Source: Fusobacterium varium
Lineage (GTDB): Bacteria; Fusobacteriota; Fusobacteriia; Fusobacteriales; Fusobacteriaceae
Length of the DNA stretch: 64,000 bases
Assembly (NCBI GenBank): GCA_002356455.1
Contig: AP017968.1
Coordinates: 3,901,156 to 3,965,155 of the forward strand
Reading direction: 5' to 3'
Under the pieces are notes generated by a model. The model was not told where the DNA came from, searched no databases, and saw only the letters and a program-made list of their open reading frames with translations. This document shows positions 48,450 through 57,282 of the stretch, piece after piece. Every line of letters starts with the position of its first letter. The first letter of the stretch is position 1. The position numbers were made by a program, and so were the translations under genes.

Positions 48450-48824
48450 ATGTTCAAATTAAAACAATTAGGACAACATCTTTTAGTTGAATATTATGAT
48501 TGTGATGTTGAAATATTAAAAAATACATTATTAATTGAAAAATATATGATAGAAGCTGCAAAAGTAGCCAAAGCTACAATAGTAGAAAGTGTCTTTCATA
48601 CTTTTAATCCATGGGGTGTAAGTGGAGTAATTGTTATAGAAGAATCTCATTTAACCATTCATACTTGGCCAGAATATAAGTATGCTGCTGTAGATTTATT
48701 CACTTGTGGAAATATGATAAAACCTTTAGCAGCTTTTAATCTTTTAGAAATGAAATTAAAAGCAGAAAGATTTGATTTAAAAGAAGTGTCCAGAGGTTCG
48801 TTAGAAAGGATATTAAAAAGATAA
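48450..48824 (+). CDS. speD: S-adenosylmethionine decarboxylase proenzyme
   Basis: SpeD makes decarboxylated SAM, the aminopropyl donor for polyamine synthesis. The 124-residue protein is of the short class found in Thermotoga and bacilli. ESHLTIHTWPEYKYAAVDLF (about 65-84) contains Ser66, which self-cleaves to form the pyruvoyl cofactor, with His71 as partner and Cys86 in FTCG, matching the classic Ser63/His68/Cys83 set. Cleavage would give a beta chain of 65 residues. It follows bpsA and the zinc-ribbon ORF, with AAAGGAG before the ATG. Confidence 0.95.
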   Translation: MFKLKQLGQHLLVEYYDCDVEILKNTLLIEKYMIEAAKVAKATIVESVFHTFNPWGVSGVIVIEESHLTIHTWPEYKYAAVDLFTCGNMIKPLAAFNLLEMKLKAERFDLKEVSRGSLERILKR

Positions 48825-48827
48825 AAT

Positions 48828-48857
48828 AAAAGGGCAGCCAATTATAGTTGCCCTTTT
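48828..48857. terminator. Terminator after speD
   Basis: AAAAGGGCA...TGCCCTTTTT, a strong stem between convergent speD and the cupin gene. Confidence 0.85.
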
Positions 48858-48865
48858 TATCTAAA

Positions 48866-49195
48866 TTACTGTTGTGGCACTACTGCAAAGAAAATTAAGT
48901 CTTCATCACTATTATTTATAATGCTGTGTGAGTGACCTTTAGGGCAATAATGACATATTCCTGAATATAATTCTTCTTCATCTGTATCATATAAAGCTTT
49001 CCCTTTTCCCTGCAGAACATATATTATTTCACTTCCAGTTTCATGTTTATGATATCCAATTGATGCTCCAGGTACAAGTTTACTGCACATAATACGATTT
49101 TTTTCATCCATAAACATAAGAGCAGCAACATTTTTTTCTCCACCATAAAATTTTTCCAATATAGTTGGTTTCATCTCATCAAATTTAATCAGCAT
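48866..49195 (-). CDS. Small cupin-domain protein
   Basis: A 109-residue single-domain cupin. Cupin motif 1 is visible as GASIGYHKHETGSEIIYVLQG (two His and a Glu as metal ligands, about 42-62) and motif 2 as YCPKGHSHSIIN near 85-96. Its substrate is unknown; the family holds isomerases, oxygenases and sugar-binding proteins. The ATG at 49193-49195 has a GGGGGAAAAG region upstream. It is convergent with speD. Confidence 0.88.
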   Translation of the reverse strand: MLIKFDEMKPTILEKFYGGEKNVAALMFMDEKNRIMCSKLVPGASIGYHKHETGSEIIYVLQGKGKALYDTDEEELYSGICHYCPKGHSHSIINNSDEDLIFFAVVPQQ

Positions 49196-49246
49196 AAACT
49201 TTTCCCCCTCATTTTTTATTTCTCATATGTTAACATAGTTGTATAA

Positions 49247-49287
49247 AAAAAACAACCTGAAACCCTTTAAGATTTCAGATTGTTTTT
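49247..49287 (-). terminator. Terminator after spoVG
   Basis: On the minus strand AACAATCTGAAA...TTTCAGGTTGTT followed by TTTTTTATAC. Confidence 0.8.
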
Positions 49288-49306
49288 ATCCCCAGATATT
49301 TTAAAA

Positions 49307-49600
49307 TTATTCTTCTACAGCTGCTACAGCTTCTTCTTCTAAATCCATTTCATTATATCTAGCTATAACTGAATCAGTTATCTCTTTTCTTAATTCAGGA
49401 GTGATTGGATGAGCTATATCTTTATATTCTCCATCAGGCATTTTTCTTGATGGCATAGCCACAAACATTCCCTTTTGTCCATCGATTATTTTTAGACCAT
49501 GGATAACAAAGCATTCGTCGAATGTTACATCAGCATAAGCTTTTAGCTTCAACTCATTCTCGTTCTTTACCGCCCTTAGTCTAACATCTGTGATTTTCAT
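49307..49600 (-). CDS. spoVG: SpoVG family regulator
   Basis: A 97-residue SpoVG protein, a nucleic-acid-binding regulator widespread beyond spore formers. MKITDVRLR, LKAYADVTFDECFVIHGLKI and FVAMPSRKMPDGEYKDIAHP are the family's best conserved stretches. The ATG at 49598-49600 is chosen over an upstream frame extension because it matches the family start. Unlike B. subtilis there is a longer acidic tail (EEEAVAAVEE). It is at the end of the mfd-mazG-S4-ispE operon, a position also seen in Gram-positives, where spoVG lies near ispE. Confidence 0.95.
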   Translation of the reverse strand: MKITDVRLRAVKNENELKLKAYADVTFDECFVIHGLKIIDGQKGMFVAMPSRKMPDGEYKDIAHPITPELRKEITDSVIARYNEMDLEEEAVAAVEE

Positions 49601-49632
49601 AATTAATGCACCTTCCCTTATTTTAGTATCAT

Positions 49633-50493
49633 CTATAAAGAACTGCAAAGATGTACTTCACAGCTTTTAAAATGCTCTTTTAATGTTTTATATATATTTT
49701 CTGCTTCTTTTTTATCTGCAAAAGTATAATATGCACTTCCACTTCCCGACATAAAAAACTTTAGATTTCCCATTTCTGCTAATTTTTTTCTAAAATTTAT
49801 TATATTCTTATCTTCAATGAGAAGTCCCTGTTCCAGATGATTTTCTATATTTTCTTCTACTTTTGATATACTGTTTTCTTTCAATCCCAGAACTATCTTA
49901 TTTATATCTGCATCTTTTTTATTATTGAGCGTATACATATTTTTATATGCTTTTCCTGTAGAAACTCCAAAATCTGGCTTTATAACTATTATCAAATTTT
50001 CCAGATTATTTTCTATTATTTCAATATTTTCTCCTATACCAGTAACTCTGGCAGATTTGTTTATTAGAAAAAATGGAATATCAGCTCCTATACTTTTTCC
50101 TATTTCTATGAGTTTTTCAATTGTAAAATAATTCCCATGAAACTCATTTAAAAGTTTAAGTAAAAATGCTCCATTAGAACTTCCTCCACCAAGCCCAGCC
50201 TGATGAGGTATATTTTTTTTTAGATATACATATACTTTTCTTCTTTCAAAACCACTTTCATCATAAAATTTATCATATATTTTATATAAAATATTTTCTT
50301 TTCCAGTTGGTATATCTTTTTTATTAGTTTCTATAGTCAACAGTCCAGAAATATCTTCTATTTCTCCGTTCATCTCATCACTCAAACTGATAGGTACCAT
50401 CACCATATCCAGAAGATGATAACCATCTTCCCGTTTTCCTGTTATATTTAACCCTATATTTATCTTTCCATTGGAATTTAAAGAAAATTTCAC
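49633..50493 (-). CDS. ispE: 4-diphosphocytidyl-2-C-methyl-D-erythritol kinase
   Basis: IspE is the GHMP-family kinase of the non-mevalonate (MEP) isoprenoid pathway. The 286-residue product shows KINIGLNITGKREDGYHLLD (about 10-29), the ATP-binding glycine loop HQAGLGGGSSNGAFLL (about 92-107) and FFMSGSGSAYYTF near the C-terminus. The start codon is GTG (50491-50493); its G is shared with the TAG of the S4 gene, so the two are translationally coupled. It supplies precursors for undecaprenyl phosphate used by the cell-wall enzymes elsewhere in the window. Confidence 0.95.
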   Translation of the reverse strand: MKFSLNSNGKINIGLNITGKREDGYHLLDMVMVPISLSDEMNGEIEDISGLLTIETNKKDIPTGKENILYKIYDKFYDESGFERRKVYVYLKKNIPHQAGLGGGSSNGAFLLKLLNEFHGNYFTIEKLIEIGKSIGADIPFFLINKSARVTGIGENIEIIENNLENLIIVIKPDFGVSTGKAYKNMYTLNNKKDADINKIVLGLKENSISKVEENIENHLEQGLLIEDKNIINFRKKLAEMGNLKFFMSGSGSAYYTFADKKEAENIYKTLKEHFKSCEVHLCSSL

Positions 50494-50783
50494 TAAAAAA
50501 TATCCTCCTCACTGTCCAAATCTATTTTTATTCCTCTGCTATCCAGAACTTTTATAAGCTCAGAAGTTTTTTCTTTAGCTACATTCCCTGCAGGCACTTC
50601 CAATATTTCAAATTTAAAATATTTATTAAAATATTCTAATTCAAGAATCTGTCCTACTTTTACCTCTGTTCCAGCCTTTGCCACCTTCCCGTTTAATTTA
50701 GCTTTTCCACCATCTACAACTACTTTGGCAATAGGTCTTCTTTTTATTATTCTGCTTACTTTTAAAAATTTGTCTAATCTCAT
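50493..50783 (-). CDS. S4-domain RNA-binding protein (RqcP/Hsp15-like)
   Basis: A 96-residue protein consisting of an S4 RNA-binding domain: MRLDKFLKVSRIIKRRPIAK, then VVDGGKAKLNGKVAKAG and a short C-terminal tail. Small S4 proteins of this type (RqcP/YabR-neighbour YabO; Hsp15) bind the ribosomal large subunit and help rescue stalled ribosomes. Its place between mazG and ispE parallels the mfd-mazG-yabO order of bacilli, so RqcP is the best guess. A single hydrophobic-to-basic pattern; no other domain is present. Confidence 0.88.
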   Translation of the reverse strand: MRLDKFLKVSRIIKRRPIAKVVVDGGKAKLNGKVAKAGTEVKVGQILELEYFNKYFKFEILEVPAGNVAKEKTSELIKVLDSRGIKIDLDSEEDIF

Positions 50784-50840
50784 ACGTTATGTTCAAACCT
50801 CCTGTCTTATTATTTATATATACTATATTTTTTTCATATG

Positions 50841-51599
50841 TCAATGTTTATTTTTTGCTTCATTCCAAAATTTTTCCATAGTATCTAATGAAGAACTTGT
50901 TAAATCGCAGTGCTTTTCTACATATCTAAATCTTGTATCAAATTTTTTTATTGTCTTCTCCAAAGCATCTGTTGAATTTATTTTTAAAAATCTTGAAAGA
51001 TTTACTATAGAAAAAAGTAAATCTCCAAGCTCTTCTTTTATGTTTTCAGAATCATTATTATTAATAGCCTGCTTTAACTCATTTAATTCCTCTTCTACTT
51101 TAGCTATAACATCTTTAGTATCAGTCCAGTCAAATCCTACCTTAGCAGCCTTTTTTTGTATTTTTTCAGCTTTAGCCAGTGATGGAAGATATATTGGTAC
51201 ACCATCCAATACAGATTCTCTTTTTTTATGCTCTTTCTCAGTTTTTTTTATCTCTTCCCAGTTTACCAATACTTCAGCAGAAGTTATACTGTCATCTTTT
51301 TCTTTAAATACATGAGGATGCCTTCTTATCATTTTTTCATTTATTCCTCTTGCTACATCCTCTATTGTAAACTTTCCTTCATCTTCACATATATCAGCCT
51401 GAAATACTACATTCATCAAAAGGTCACCTAATTCACCTTTTAGTTCATCTCCACCTTCATCCATAGCTTCAAGTACTTCACATGTTTCTTCCATTAGACA
51501 TGGTTTCAGAGTTTCAAGAGTCTGTTCTCTATCCCATGGACATCCTCCCTCTCCCCTCAATTTTTTTATTATTTCTACAAGTCTGTCAAATTCTTTCAT
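50841..51599 (-). CDS. mazG: Nucleoside triphosphate pyrophosphohydrolase MazG
   Basis: MazG hydrolyses non-canonical or excess NTPs to NMPs. The 252-residue product has two MazG domains: the first with GGCPWDREQTLETLKPCLME and EETCEVLEAMDEGGDELKGELGDLLM (the ExxE12-28ExxD metal site), the second with EEELNELKQAINNNDSENIKEELGDLLF. The length fits the E. coli-type two-domain form. mfd ends two bases before it begins, and the S4 gene follows. Confidence 0.94.
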   Translation of the reverse strand: MKEFDRLVEIIKKLRGEGGCPWDREQTLETLKPCLMEETCEVLEAMDEGGDELKGELGDLLMNVVFQADICEDEGKFTIEDVARGINEKMIRRHPHVFKEKDDSITSAEVLVNWEEIKKTEKEHKKRESVLDGVPIYLPSLAKAEKIQKKAAKVGFDWTDTKDVIAKVEEELNELKQAINNNDSENIKEELGDLLFSIVNLSRFLKINSTDALEKTIKKFDTRFRYVEKHCDLTSSSLDTMEKFWNEAKNKH

Positions 51600-51600
51600 T

Positions 51601-54552
51601 TTACATCACTCCCTCATATTCATTGAAAAATCTATCAATATTCCCTTTATAGAATACTCCTTCCTCTCTGTTTAGGTATTTCAGATTTCCCATTGTCATC
51701 ATTTGAGATATTTTTTCTATATTAACTTTTTCACTCAAAAATCTTATAAAGAATCCATTTTTTTCCTGTTTAATTACTGATATTCCCAATTCTCTCGCTT
51801 TTAGCTTAATTCTTATATAATAGAAAAGATTGATAACTTCTCTTGGAGGATTTCCGAACCTATCCCTTACTTCATTCTCTAATTCCTTTAACTCATCTTG
51901 AGTTTTCAGTTCTGCTGCTCTTCTGTAAATAACGATTTTTTCATCTTTTTCTATATATTCATCAGGAATGAAAGCTGGCATATTAATTTTTATCTCCATT
52001 TCCATCTCTTCTTCTGGAGCATTTCCTTTAATACGCTGTATTTCCTCATTTAACATCTTAATATAGAGATTATAACCAAATGTTTCAAGAGCTCCATGCT
52101 GTCTGTCTCCTAATATTTCCCCAGCTCCTCTTATTCTCATATCTTCCAGTGATAATTGGAATCCTCCACCTGAATCTCCAAGGTTTTTTATAGACTCTTC
52201 TCTTTCTTTAGCTTTTTTAGTCTGATGTTCTTTAGTAAGAAGATAGCAGTAACCTTTTCTTCTTCCTCTCCCTATACGTCCCCTCAATTGATATATTTGA
52301 GAAAGTCCTAGCTTTTCTGCTCCATCAATTATCATGGTATTGGCATTTTCTATATCAATACCATTTTCAATTATAGTGGTAGATATAAGCATATCTATGT
52401 CACCATTTTCAAAGTCTTTTATCTTGTTTTTTATCTCCTTTGGAAGCATTTGACCATGGATATAATCCAATTTTAAATAATTTGGAAGAAGCTTCCTAAG
52501 TTCACTAGTTTTCTTTTCTATATTTTTTACAGAATTAAATATATAAAAAACCTGACCTTCTCTGGCTATTTCACTCATAATTATCTCTTTAAGTTTTTTA
52601 TCATCTTTATCTATAAACATTGTTTCAATAGGTTTTCTTCCTTCTGGAGGAGTATCTATTATAGATAAATCCCTTATTCCCAGCAATGAAAGATTCAAAG
52701 TTCTTGGAATTGGTGTAGCCGTTAAAGTTATCATATCTATTTTATTTTTTAATTTTTTTAACTGTTCCTTAGCTTTTACTCCAAATTTTTGCTCCTCATC
52801 TATTACTACAAGTCCTAAGTCTTTAAATTTTACATCTGATGACAGAATCCTGTGAGTTCCTATAACTATATCAACAGTTCCAGCAGCTATCTTAGTCAAT
52901 ACTTCTTTCTGTTCTTTCTCACTTTTTAATCTGCTCAGTATTTCAATAGTTACAGGATAGTTTTTAAATCTTTCTGTAAATCTTTCATAGTGCTGCTGTG
53001 CAAGAACAGTTGTAGGTACCATGACAACTACCTGTTTTCCATCAATAGAAGCTTTAAAAGCTGCTCTCAAAGCTATTTCTGTCTTACCATATCCTACATC
53101 TCCACATACTACTCTATCCATTACTCTATCTGATTCCATATCTCTTTTTACATCTTCAATAGCTTTCAGCTGAGATGTAGTTTCTTTATAGGGAAAACTC
53201 TCCTCAAATTCCTCCTGCCATACTGTATCATGAGAAAAAGCATATCCCTTTTCAAAAGCTCTTTTTGCCTGTATTTCTATAATTTCTTTGGCAAAAATTA
53301 TCATTTCCTCTTCCAGCTTCTGTCTTTTTCTTTTGAATCCTCTTCTTCCAAGCTGGTATATATCAGGTATTACTCCTGGAGTAGATACATATTTTTCAAT
53401 CTTATTTATGCCTTCTACAGGTACAAAAAGTTTATCTTCATCTGCATATTTTATCTTCAGATAATCCTGTCCATTCATGGTTTCTATTCCCTGATAGATA
53501 CCCACTCCATAATTCTCATGGATTATGAAGTCATTTTCTCTGATTTGAGATACATCTTTATATTTTAAATTAACTTTCTCCTTAGGTTCTCTTTTTACTT
53601 TTATTCCTTTTAATTCTCTGTCTGTAAGAATAAGTCTTTCTTTTTCTCTATAACCTTCATAATGAGGATATCTTTGTATCTCTATACTGTATTTATCAAA
53701 TATCTCCTTATATCTCTTCTCTTCTTCTGACATTAAAATAATATTTTCTTTGATGCTCAATTTTTTGATATAATCATAATCTTCAAATTTTTTAATTTCT
53801 TCTTCTGAAAATCTTTTTATCTCTATTTCTTCAGCACTCTCAAGCATTTCATAAAATCTTTTTCTAAACTTTTCTTCTTCATCTCTTTCTCTAAGTATAC
53901 TTTCTTCCAGTTTATATCTCAACAATTCATTGTTTTCAAAATATATCTTTAATCCTTTTATTTTATTTTTATTAATCAATTCAGAAAAGGATAATTTTCC
54001 ATCTTTATTATTGTTTATATACACATTGATATTATCAAGATTCTCTATACTTTTCTGGCTTTCAAGATCAAAATATGTTATTCTCTCTATTTCATCTCCA
54101 AAAAATTCAATCCTTACAGGATAATCTCCATCACTTGAAAAAATATCAAGTATATCTCCCCTTACACTGTACTGCACTCTTTTTTCCAGCATATAGACTT
54201 TATCATATTTATTCTTTATAAGATTTTCCTGTATTTCACCTAAATTCATTTCTTTTCCTTTTTGAAAAGAAATTTTTTCTCCTTCCAAAGAATAATCCCT
54301 GAGAAATGCTTCAAGAGATATTAGTATTATAAACTTATTTTTAGATTTTAAAAGTTTAAGCAGATCATAATTGAGTTTTTCAAATTCTTCATCTTCATAA
54401 CTGCTTTCAATTTTTAAAATTTTTCCATCATAAAAATCACTGAGGGTATTATAATAATCCTCAATGTTTTTGTTGGATGAGCATAGATATACTATGTTTC
54501 CTTTTATTTCTTTAAGTAAAAAGGGTATCCTCCCTCTGTATTCTGTTATCAT
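51601..54552 (-). CDS. mfd: Transcription-repair coupling factor
   Basis: Mfd pushes stalled RNA polymerase off DNA and recruits UvrA. This copy has 983 residues, clearly shorter than the usual ~1150; the shortening is in the N-terminal UvrB-like part (D1a/D2), which has low similarity here, while YSVRGDILDIFSSDGDYPVRIEF (D1b) is normal. The RNA polymerase-interacting region, with RENDFIIHENYGVGIYQG, precedes the helicase core: Walker A GDVGYGKTEIA (about 479-489), DEEQ box, TATPIPRTL, then QLRGRIGRG and the TRG motif. C-terminal D7 is present. It begins the operon that includes mazG, the S4 gene, ispE and spoVG. Confidence 0.95.
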   Translation of the reverse strand: MITEYRGRIPFLLKEIKGNIVYLCSSNKNIEDYYNTLSDFYDGKILKIESSYEDEEFEKLNYDLLKLLKSKNKFIILISLEAFLRDYSLEGEKISFQKGKEMNLGEIQENLIKNKYDKVYMLEKRVQYSVRGDILDIFSSDGDYPVRIEFFGDEIERITYFDLESQKSIENLDNINVYINNNKDGKLSFSELINKNKIKGLKIYFENNELLRYKLEESILRERDEEEKFRKRFYEMLESAEEIEIKRFSEEEIKKFEDYDYIKKLSIKENIILMSEEEKRYKEIFDKYSIEIQRYPHYEGYREKERLILTDRELKGIKVKREPKEKVNLKYKDVSQIRENDFIIHENYGVGIYQGIETMNGQDYLKIKYADEDKLFVPVEGINKIEKYVSTPGVIPDIYQLGRRGFKRKRQKLEEEMIIFAKEIIEIQAKRAFEKGYAFSHDTVWQEEFEESFPYKETTSQLKAIEDVKRDMESDRVMDRVVCGDVGYGKTEIALRAAFKASIDGKQVVVMVPTTVLAQQHYERFTERFKNYPVTIEILSRLKSEKEQKEVLTKIAAGTVDIVIGTHRILSSDVKFKDLGLVVIDEEQKFGVKAKEQLKKLKNKIDMITLTATPIPRTLNLSLLGIRDLSIIDTPPEGRKPIETMFIDKDDKKLKEIIMSEIAREGQVFYIFNSVKNIEKKTSELRKLLPNYLKLDYIHGQMLPKEIKNKIKDFENGDIDMLISTTIIENGIDIENANTMIIDGAEKLGLSQIYQLRGRIGRGRRKGYCYLLTKEHQTKKAKEREESIKNLGDSGGGFQLSLEDMRIRGAGEILGDRQHGALETFGYNLYIKMLNEEIQRIKGNAPEEEMEMEIKINMPAFIPDEYIEKDEKIVIYRRAAELKTQDELKELENEVRDRFGNPPREVINLFYYIRIKLKARELGISVIKQEKNGFFIRFLSEKVNIEKISQMMTMGNLKYLNREEGVFYKGNIDRFFNEYEGVM

Positions 54553-54736
54553 GTCTCACTCCATTTTCATTTATTCATGTATATATTTTACTCTGTATTT
54601 TCAACTTTTCATAGTGAAAATATAATTCTGCTTTAATAATTTTATTATTTTTATATGTATATGTTCAAAAATAAATTAAGTTTTATATATTCTTCCCAAT
54701 CCTCCAATATTACTGTATATATTCAGAAATTTTCCC

Positions 54737-54765
54737 TTTACAAATCTTAAAAAAAATAATATAAT
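54737..54765 (+). promoter_or_regulatory. Promoter of the peptide-binding protein gene
   Basis: TTTACA (54737-54742), 17 bases, TATAAT (54760-54765). About 75 bases of A-rich leader follow. The gene start of mfd lies divergently at 54552; no promoter for it could be picked out in the rest of this stretch. Confidence 0.75.
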
Positions 54766-54847
54766 CAAACAATAAAAAATTATTATTCATTTTTTTAAAA
54801 AAAGAAAATATTTTTTTAAAACATATTAAATTTTAAGGGGGAAATCT

Positions 54848-56344
54848 ATGAATAAAAAACTACTTGCTCTGCTCACAATGGCAGTCCTTACAGTATCAAG
54901 CTTTACTCTTCAGGCAAAAGACACAAAACTTGTGGTAGCACAGAACTCAGACGCAAAAAGTCTGAATCCTCAGATATCCAATGATATACCTACTCATAGA
55001 GTAAATATTAATATCTATGACAGACTTATTGAGAAGGATAAAGATATGAACCTTATACCTGGACTTGCTGAAAGCTGGGAACAGGTAGATCCTCTTACTC
55101 TTATTTTAAAAATAAGAAAGGGAGTTAAATTCCACAATGGAGATCCTCTTACAGTTGGAGATGTAGTATTCAGTTTAAAGAAAGCTACAGAAGCTCCTGC
55201 TTTAATGGCATATTTTGGTGACTTAGATAAAATAGAAGCTGTAGATGAAAATACAGTTAAAATAACAACAAAAGTTCCTTATGGTCCTCTTGTTAACTAC
55301 CTTGCCCATGTAGGTGCTGGGATAATGAGTGAAAAAGCTGTAACAGCTGGTGGAAGCGACTACGGACAACACCCCGTTGGAACAGGACCATTTATATTTG
55401 AATCTTGGACTTCTGGTGACAGAATAGTTCTAAAAGCTAATCCTGATTATTATAAAGGAAAACCTGGAGTTGACTCATTAACTTTTAGAGTTATTCCAGA
55501 AGGGACAAACAGAACAATAGCTCTTGAAACTGGAGAAGCTGATATTGCTTATGATATAGATCCTATTGATATGGATATGGTTAAAAATAATCCTAAATTA
55601 AAAGCAGATCAGAATTCTGCTATGAGTATGACATATCTTGGATTTAATACTCAAAGAGCTCCTTTTGATAAAAAAGAAGTAAGACAGGCAATAGCTTATG
55701 CAACTGATGCTGACAGTATTATTAATGCTGTTTTTCTTAAAGCTGCTAAAAAAGCTAACTCACCTGTATCTCCCAATGTATTTGGATACAATAAAGATGC
55801 AAAACTTTACACTCAAAATATAGCTAAAGCTAAAGAATTATTAGCTAAAGCTGGATATCCTAATGGATTCAAAGCAAGAATATGGACAAATGATAAAAGT
55901 GTAAGAAAAGATACAGCTGTTATCCTTCAAGATCAACTTAAACAAATTGGTATAGATGTACAGATTGAGATTCTTGAATGGGGTTCTTACTTGGATAGAG
56001 TTGCAAAAGGAGAACATGACATGTTTATCCTTGGATGGTCTTCTAGTGCTGACTCTGACTCAGCTATGTATGCTCTTTTCCACTCTAAAAATTTAGGTGG
56101 AGCTGGAAACAGAACTTTCTATAAAAATGCAAAAGTTGATGAACTTCTTGATAAAGCAAGAGAAAGTACAGTTCCTGAAGACAGAATTAAATATTATAAA
56201 GAACTTCAAGATATAATTCAAGAAGATCTTCCTATGTTTGCACTTGTCTATCCAGATGAAATCACTGGAATGCAGAAAAATATAGAAGGATTTGTTTTCC
56301 ATCCAGAAGGAACACACTATCTTGCACCAATTACAAAAAAATAA
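54848..56344 (+). CDS. Peptide/glutathione ABC transporter substrate-binding protein
   Basis: A 498-residue exported binding protein of the SBP_bac_5 (DppA/OppA) family. A signal peptide (MNKKLLALLTMAVLTVSSFT then LQA) has no lipobox cysteine, so it is periplasmic, as expected for a diderm. The family signature DPLTLILKIRKGVKFHNGDP (about 73-92) and GTGPFIFESWTSGDRIVLKAN are clear, and C-terminal EWGSYLDRVAKGEHDMF is typical of the group that binds glutathione or dipeptides. No permease or ATPase genes are next to it; a terminator follows directly, so it must work with a transporter encoded elsewhere. A GGGGG site precedes the ATG. Confidence 0.93.
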   Translation: MNKKLLALLTMAVLTVSSFTLQAKDTKLVVAQNSDAKSLNPQISNDIPTHRVNINIYDRLIEKDKDMNLIPGLAESWEQVDPLTLILKIRKGVKFHNGDPLTVGDVVFSLKKATEAPALMAYFGDLDKIEAVDENTVKITTKVPYGPLVNYLAHVGAGIMSEKAVTAGGSDYGQHPVGTGPFIFESWTSGDRIVLKANPDYYKGKPGVDSLTFRVIPEGTNRTIALETGEADIAYDIDPIDMDMVKNNPKLKADQNSAMSMTYLGFNTQRAPFDKKEVRQAIAYATDADSIINAVFLKAAKKANSPVSPNVFGYNKDAKLYTQNIAKAKELLAKAGYPNGFKARIWTNDKSVRKDTAVILQDQLKQIGIDVQIEILEWGSYLDRVAKGEHDMFILGWSSSADSDSAMYALFHSKNLGGAGNRTFYKNAKVDELLDKARESTVPEDRIKYYKELQDIIQEDLPMFALVYPDEITGMQKNIEGFVFHPEGTHYLAPITKK

Positions 56345-56356
56345 TATAAATTAAAA

Positions 56357-56395
56357 ATAAACAGCTGTCAAATTAACTTTGATGGCTGTTTTTAT
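56357..56395 (+). terminator. Terminator of the binding-protein gene
   Basis: AACAGCTGTCAAA...TTTGATGGCTGTT with one mismatch, followed by TTTTAT. Confidence 0.85.
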
Positions 56396-56476
56396 ATTAA
56401 AAGGATAATTATTAAAGTACCCCCTTCAATCTTATTGTTGTCAAAATGAAACTCCAGTTTAAACATACTAAATCTC

Positions 56477-56594
56477 CTTAAATGAATGTAATTTATCTAC
56501 TATCAATAAGAAATGCTAATTACTTATCAATATGAAAAAGACTTTCACATAGTGAAAGCCTATCTCATAGCGTTTTTTATTACATTCATTTAAG
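56477..56594. repeat. 118-bp inverted-repeat element (MITE-like or large stem-loop)
   Basis: CTTAAATGAATGTAAT (56477-56492) and its exact complement ATTACATTCATTTAAG (56579-56594) enclose 86 bases that contain a second hairpin, GACTTTCACATAGTGAAAGCC, and TAGCGTTTTTTATT. AAGTACCC occurs just outside on both sides (about 56415 and 56592). It lies between convergent genes. A small non-autonomous mobile element is one reading, a terminator-like RNA structure another. Confidence 0.55.
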
Positions 56595-56667
56595 TACCCT
56601 TTCAGGTATCTTTATTATACCACATTTTCTTAAAAAATCAATTTCATGCTTCTTTACTCTCTCTAAA

Positions 56668-57174
56668 TTAAATTTCTATCACATATTCATCATCTATCAA
56701 TATATAATCACAATCATATTTTTGACACATTTCAAAATTTTTAATATTTTCTTCTATTATCATTTCCTTTGTCCAAAATGAATCATTAACTCTTTTTTCT
56801 ATAATATTTGCATAGCCTTTTATTTTAGAGAAGTTTTTTTGAATATATTTTTCTGTCATAATAAGACAAAAGTATCTCATATGTTCCAAATATTTTTCTT
56901 CAAAATCTTTCTTCCAATCAAATGGTATATAACATCCTTCCACTATAAGATTTTGTCTGTTTTCAACTGCTGTCTTTATCATTTCTCTAACAACAGGCCA
57001 CAAATAAGCAGTTAGTTCATTATTATCATTTGGAGTAAGAGTTGTTTTCCCACTCCTTATCAGTCCCATTTTTAAGTGGTCAATGGATAAGTATGGAAAC
57101 TTATATTTTTCTAGTAACTTTTGTGCCATAAGTGTTTTTCCAGTATGTGAACTTCCTGCAATCAATATAATCAT
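56668..57174 (-). CDS. P-loop nucleotide kinase of unknown substrate
   Basis: A 168-residue single-domain kinase-like protein. The Walker A motif GSSHTGKTLMAQKL (7-20) is followed by YLSIDHLKMGLIRSG (adenylate-kinase/gluconokinase-like), NLIVEGCYIPFDW (Walker B region) and a final ILIDDEY. It resembles small 'AAA_33 or zeta-toxin-like' kinases that phosphorylate metabolites or antibiotics, but no substrate residue can be named. The ATG at 57172-57174 with AGGAGAATT before it is natural. It is next to the Vat/CatB acetyltransferase gene but in the same direction with a terminator between. Confidence 0.75.
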   Translation of the reverse strand: MIILIAGSSHTGKTLMAQKLLEKYKFPYLSIDHLKMGLIRSGKTTLTPNDNNELTAYLWPVVREMIKTAVENRQNLIVEGCYIPFDWKKDFEEKYLEHMRYFCLIMTEKYIQKNFSKIKGYANIIEKRVNDSFWTKEMIIEENIKNFEMCQKYDCDYILIDDEYVIEI

Positions 57175-57210
57175 AAATTCTCCTCTGACTTTTATTGAAC
57201 AAATTTATAA

Positions 57211-57260
57211 AAAAGAGGATGGCTTAAAAAATTACTTTTTACTTAGTAAGCCACCCTCAC
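57211..57260 (-). terminator. Terminator after the acetyltransferase
   Basis: On the minus strand GAGGGTGGCTTA...TAAGCCATCCTC, one mismatch, followed by TTTTTTATAAA. Confidence 0.85.
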
Positions 57261-57282
57261 TATAATTTAAAATATTATATTA

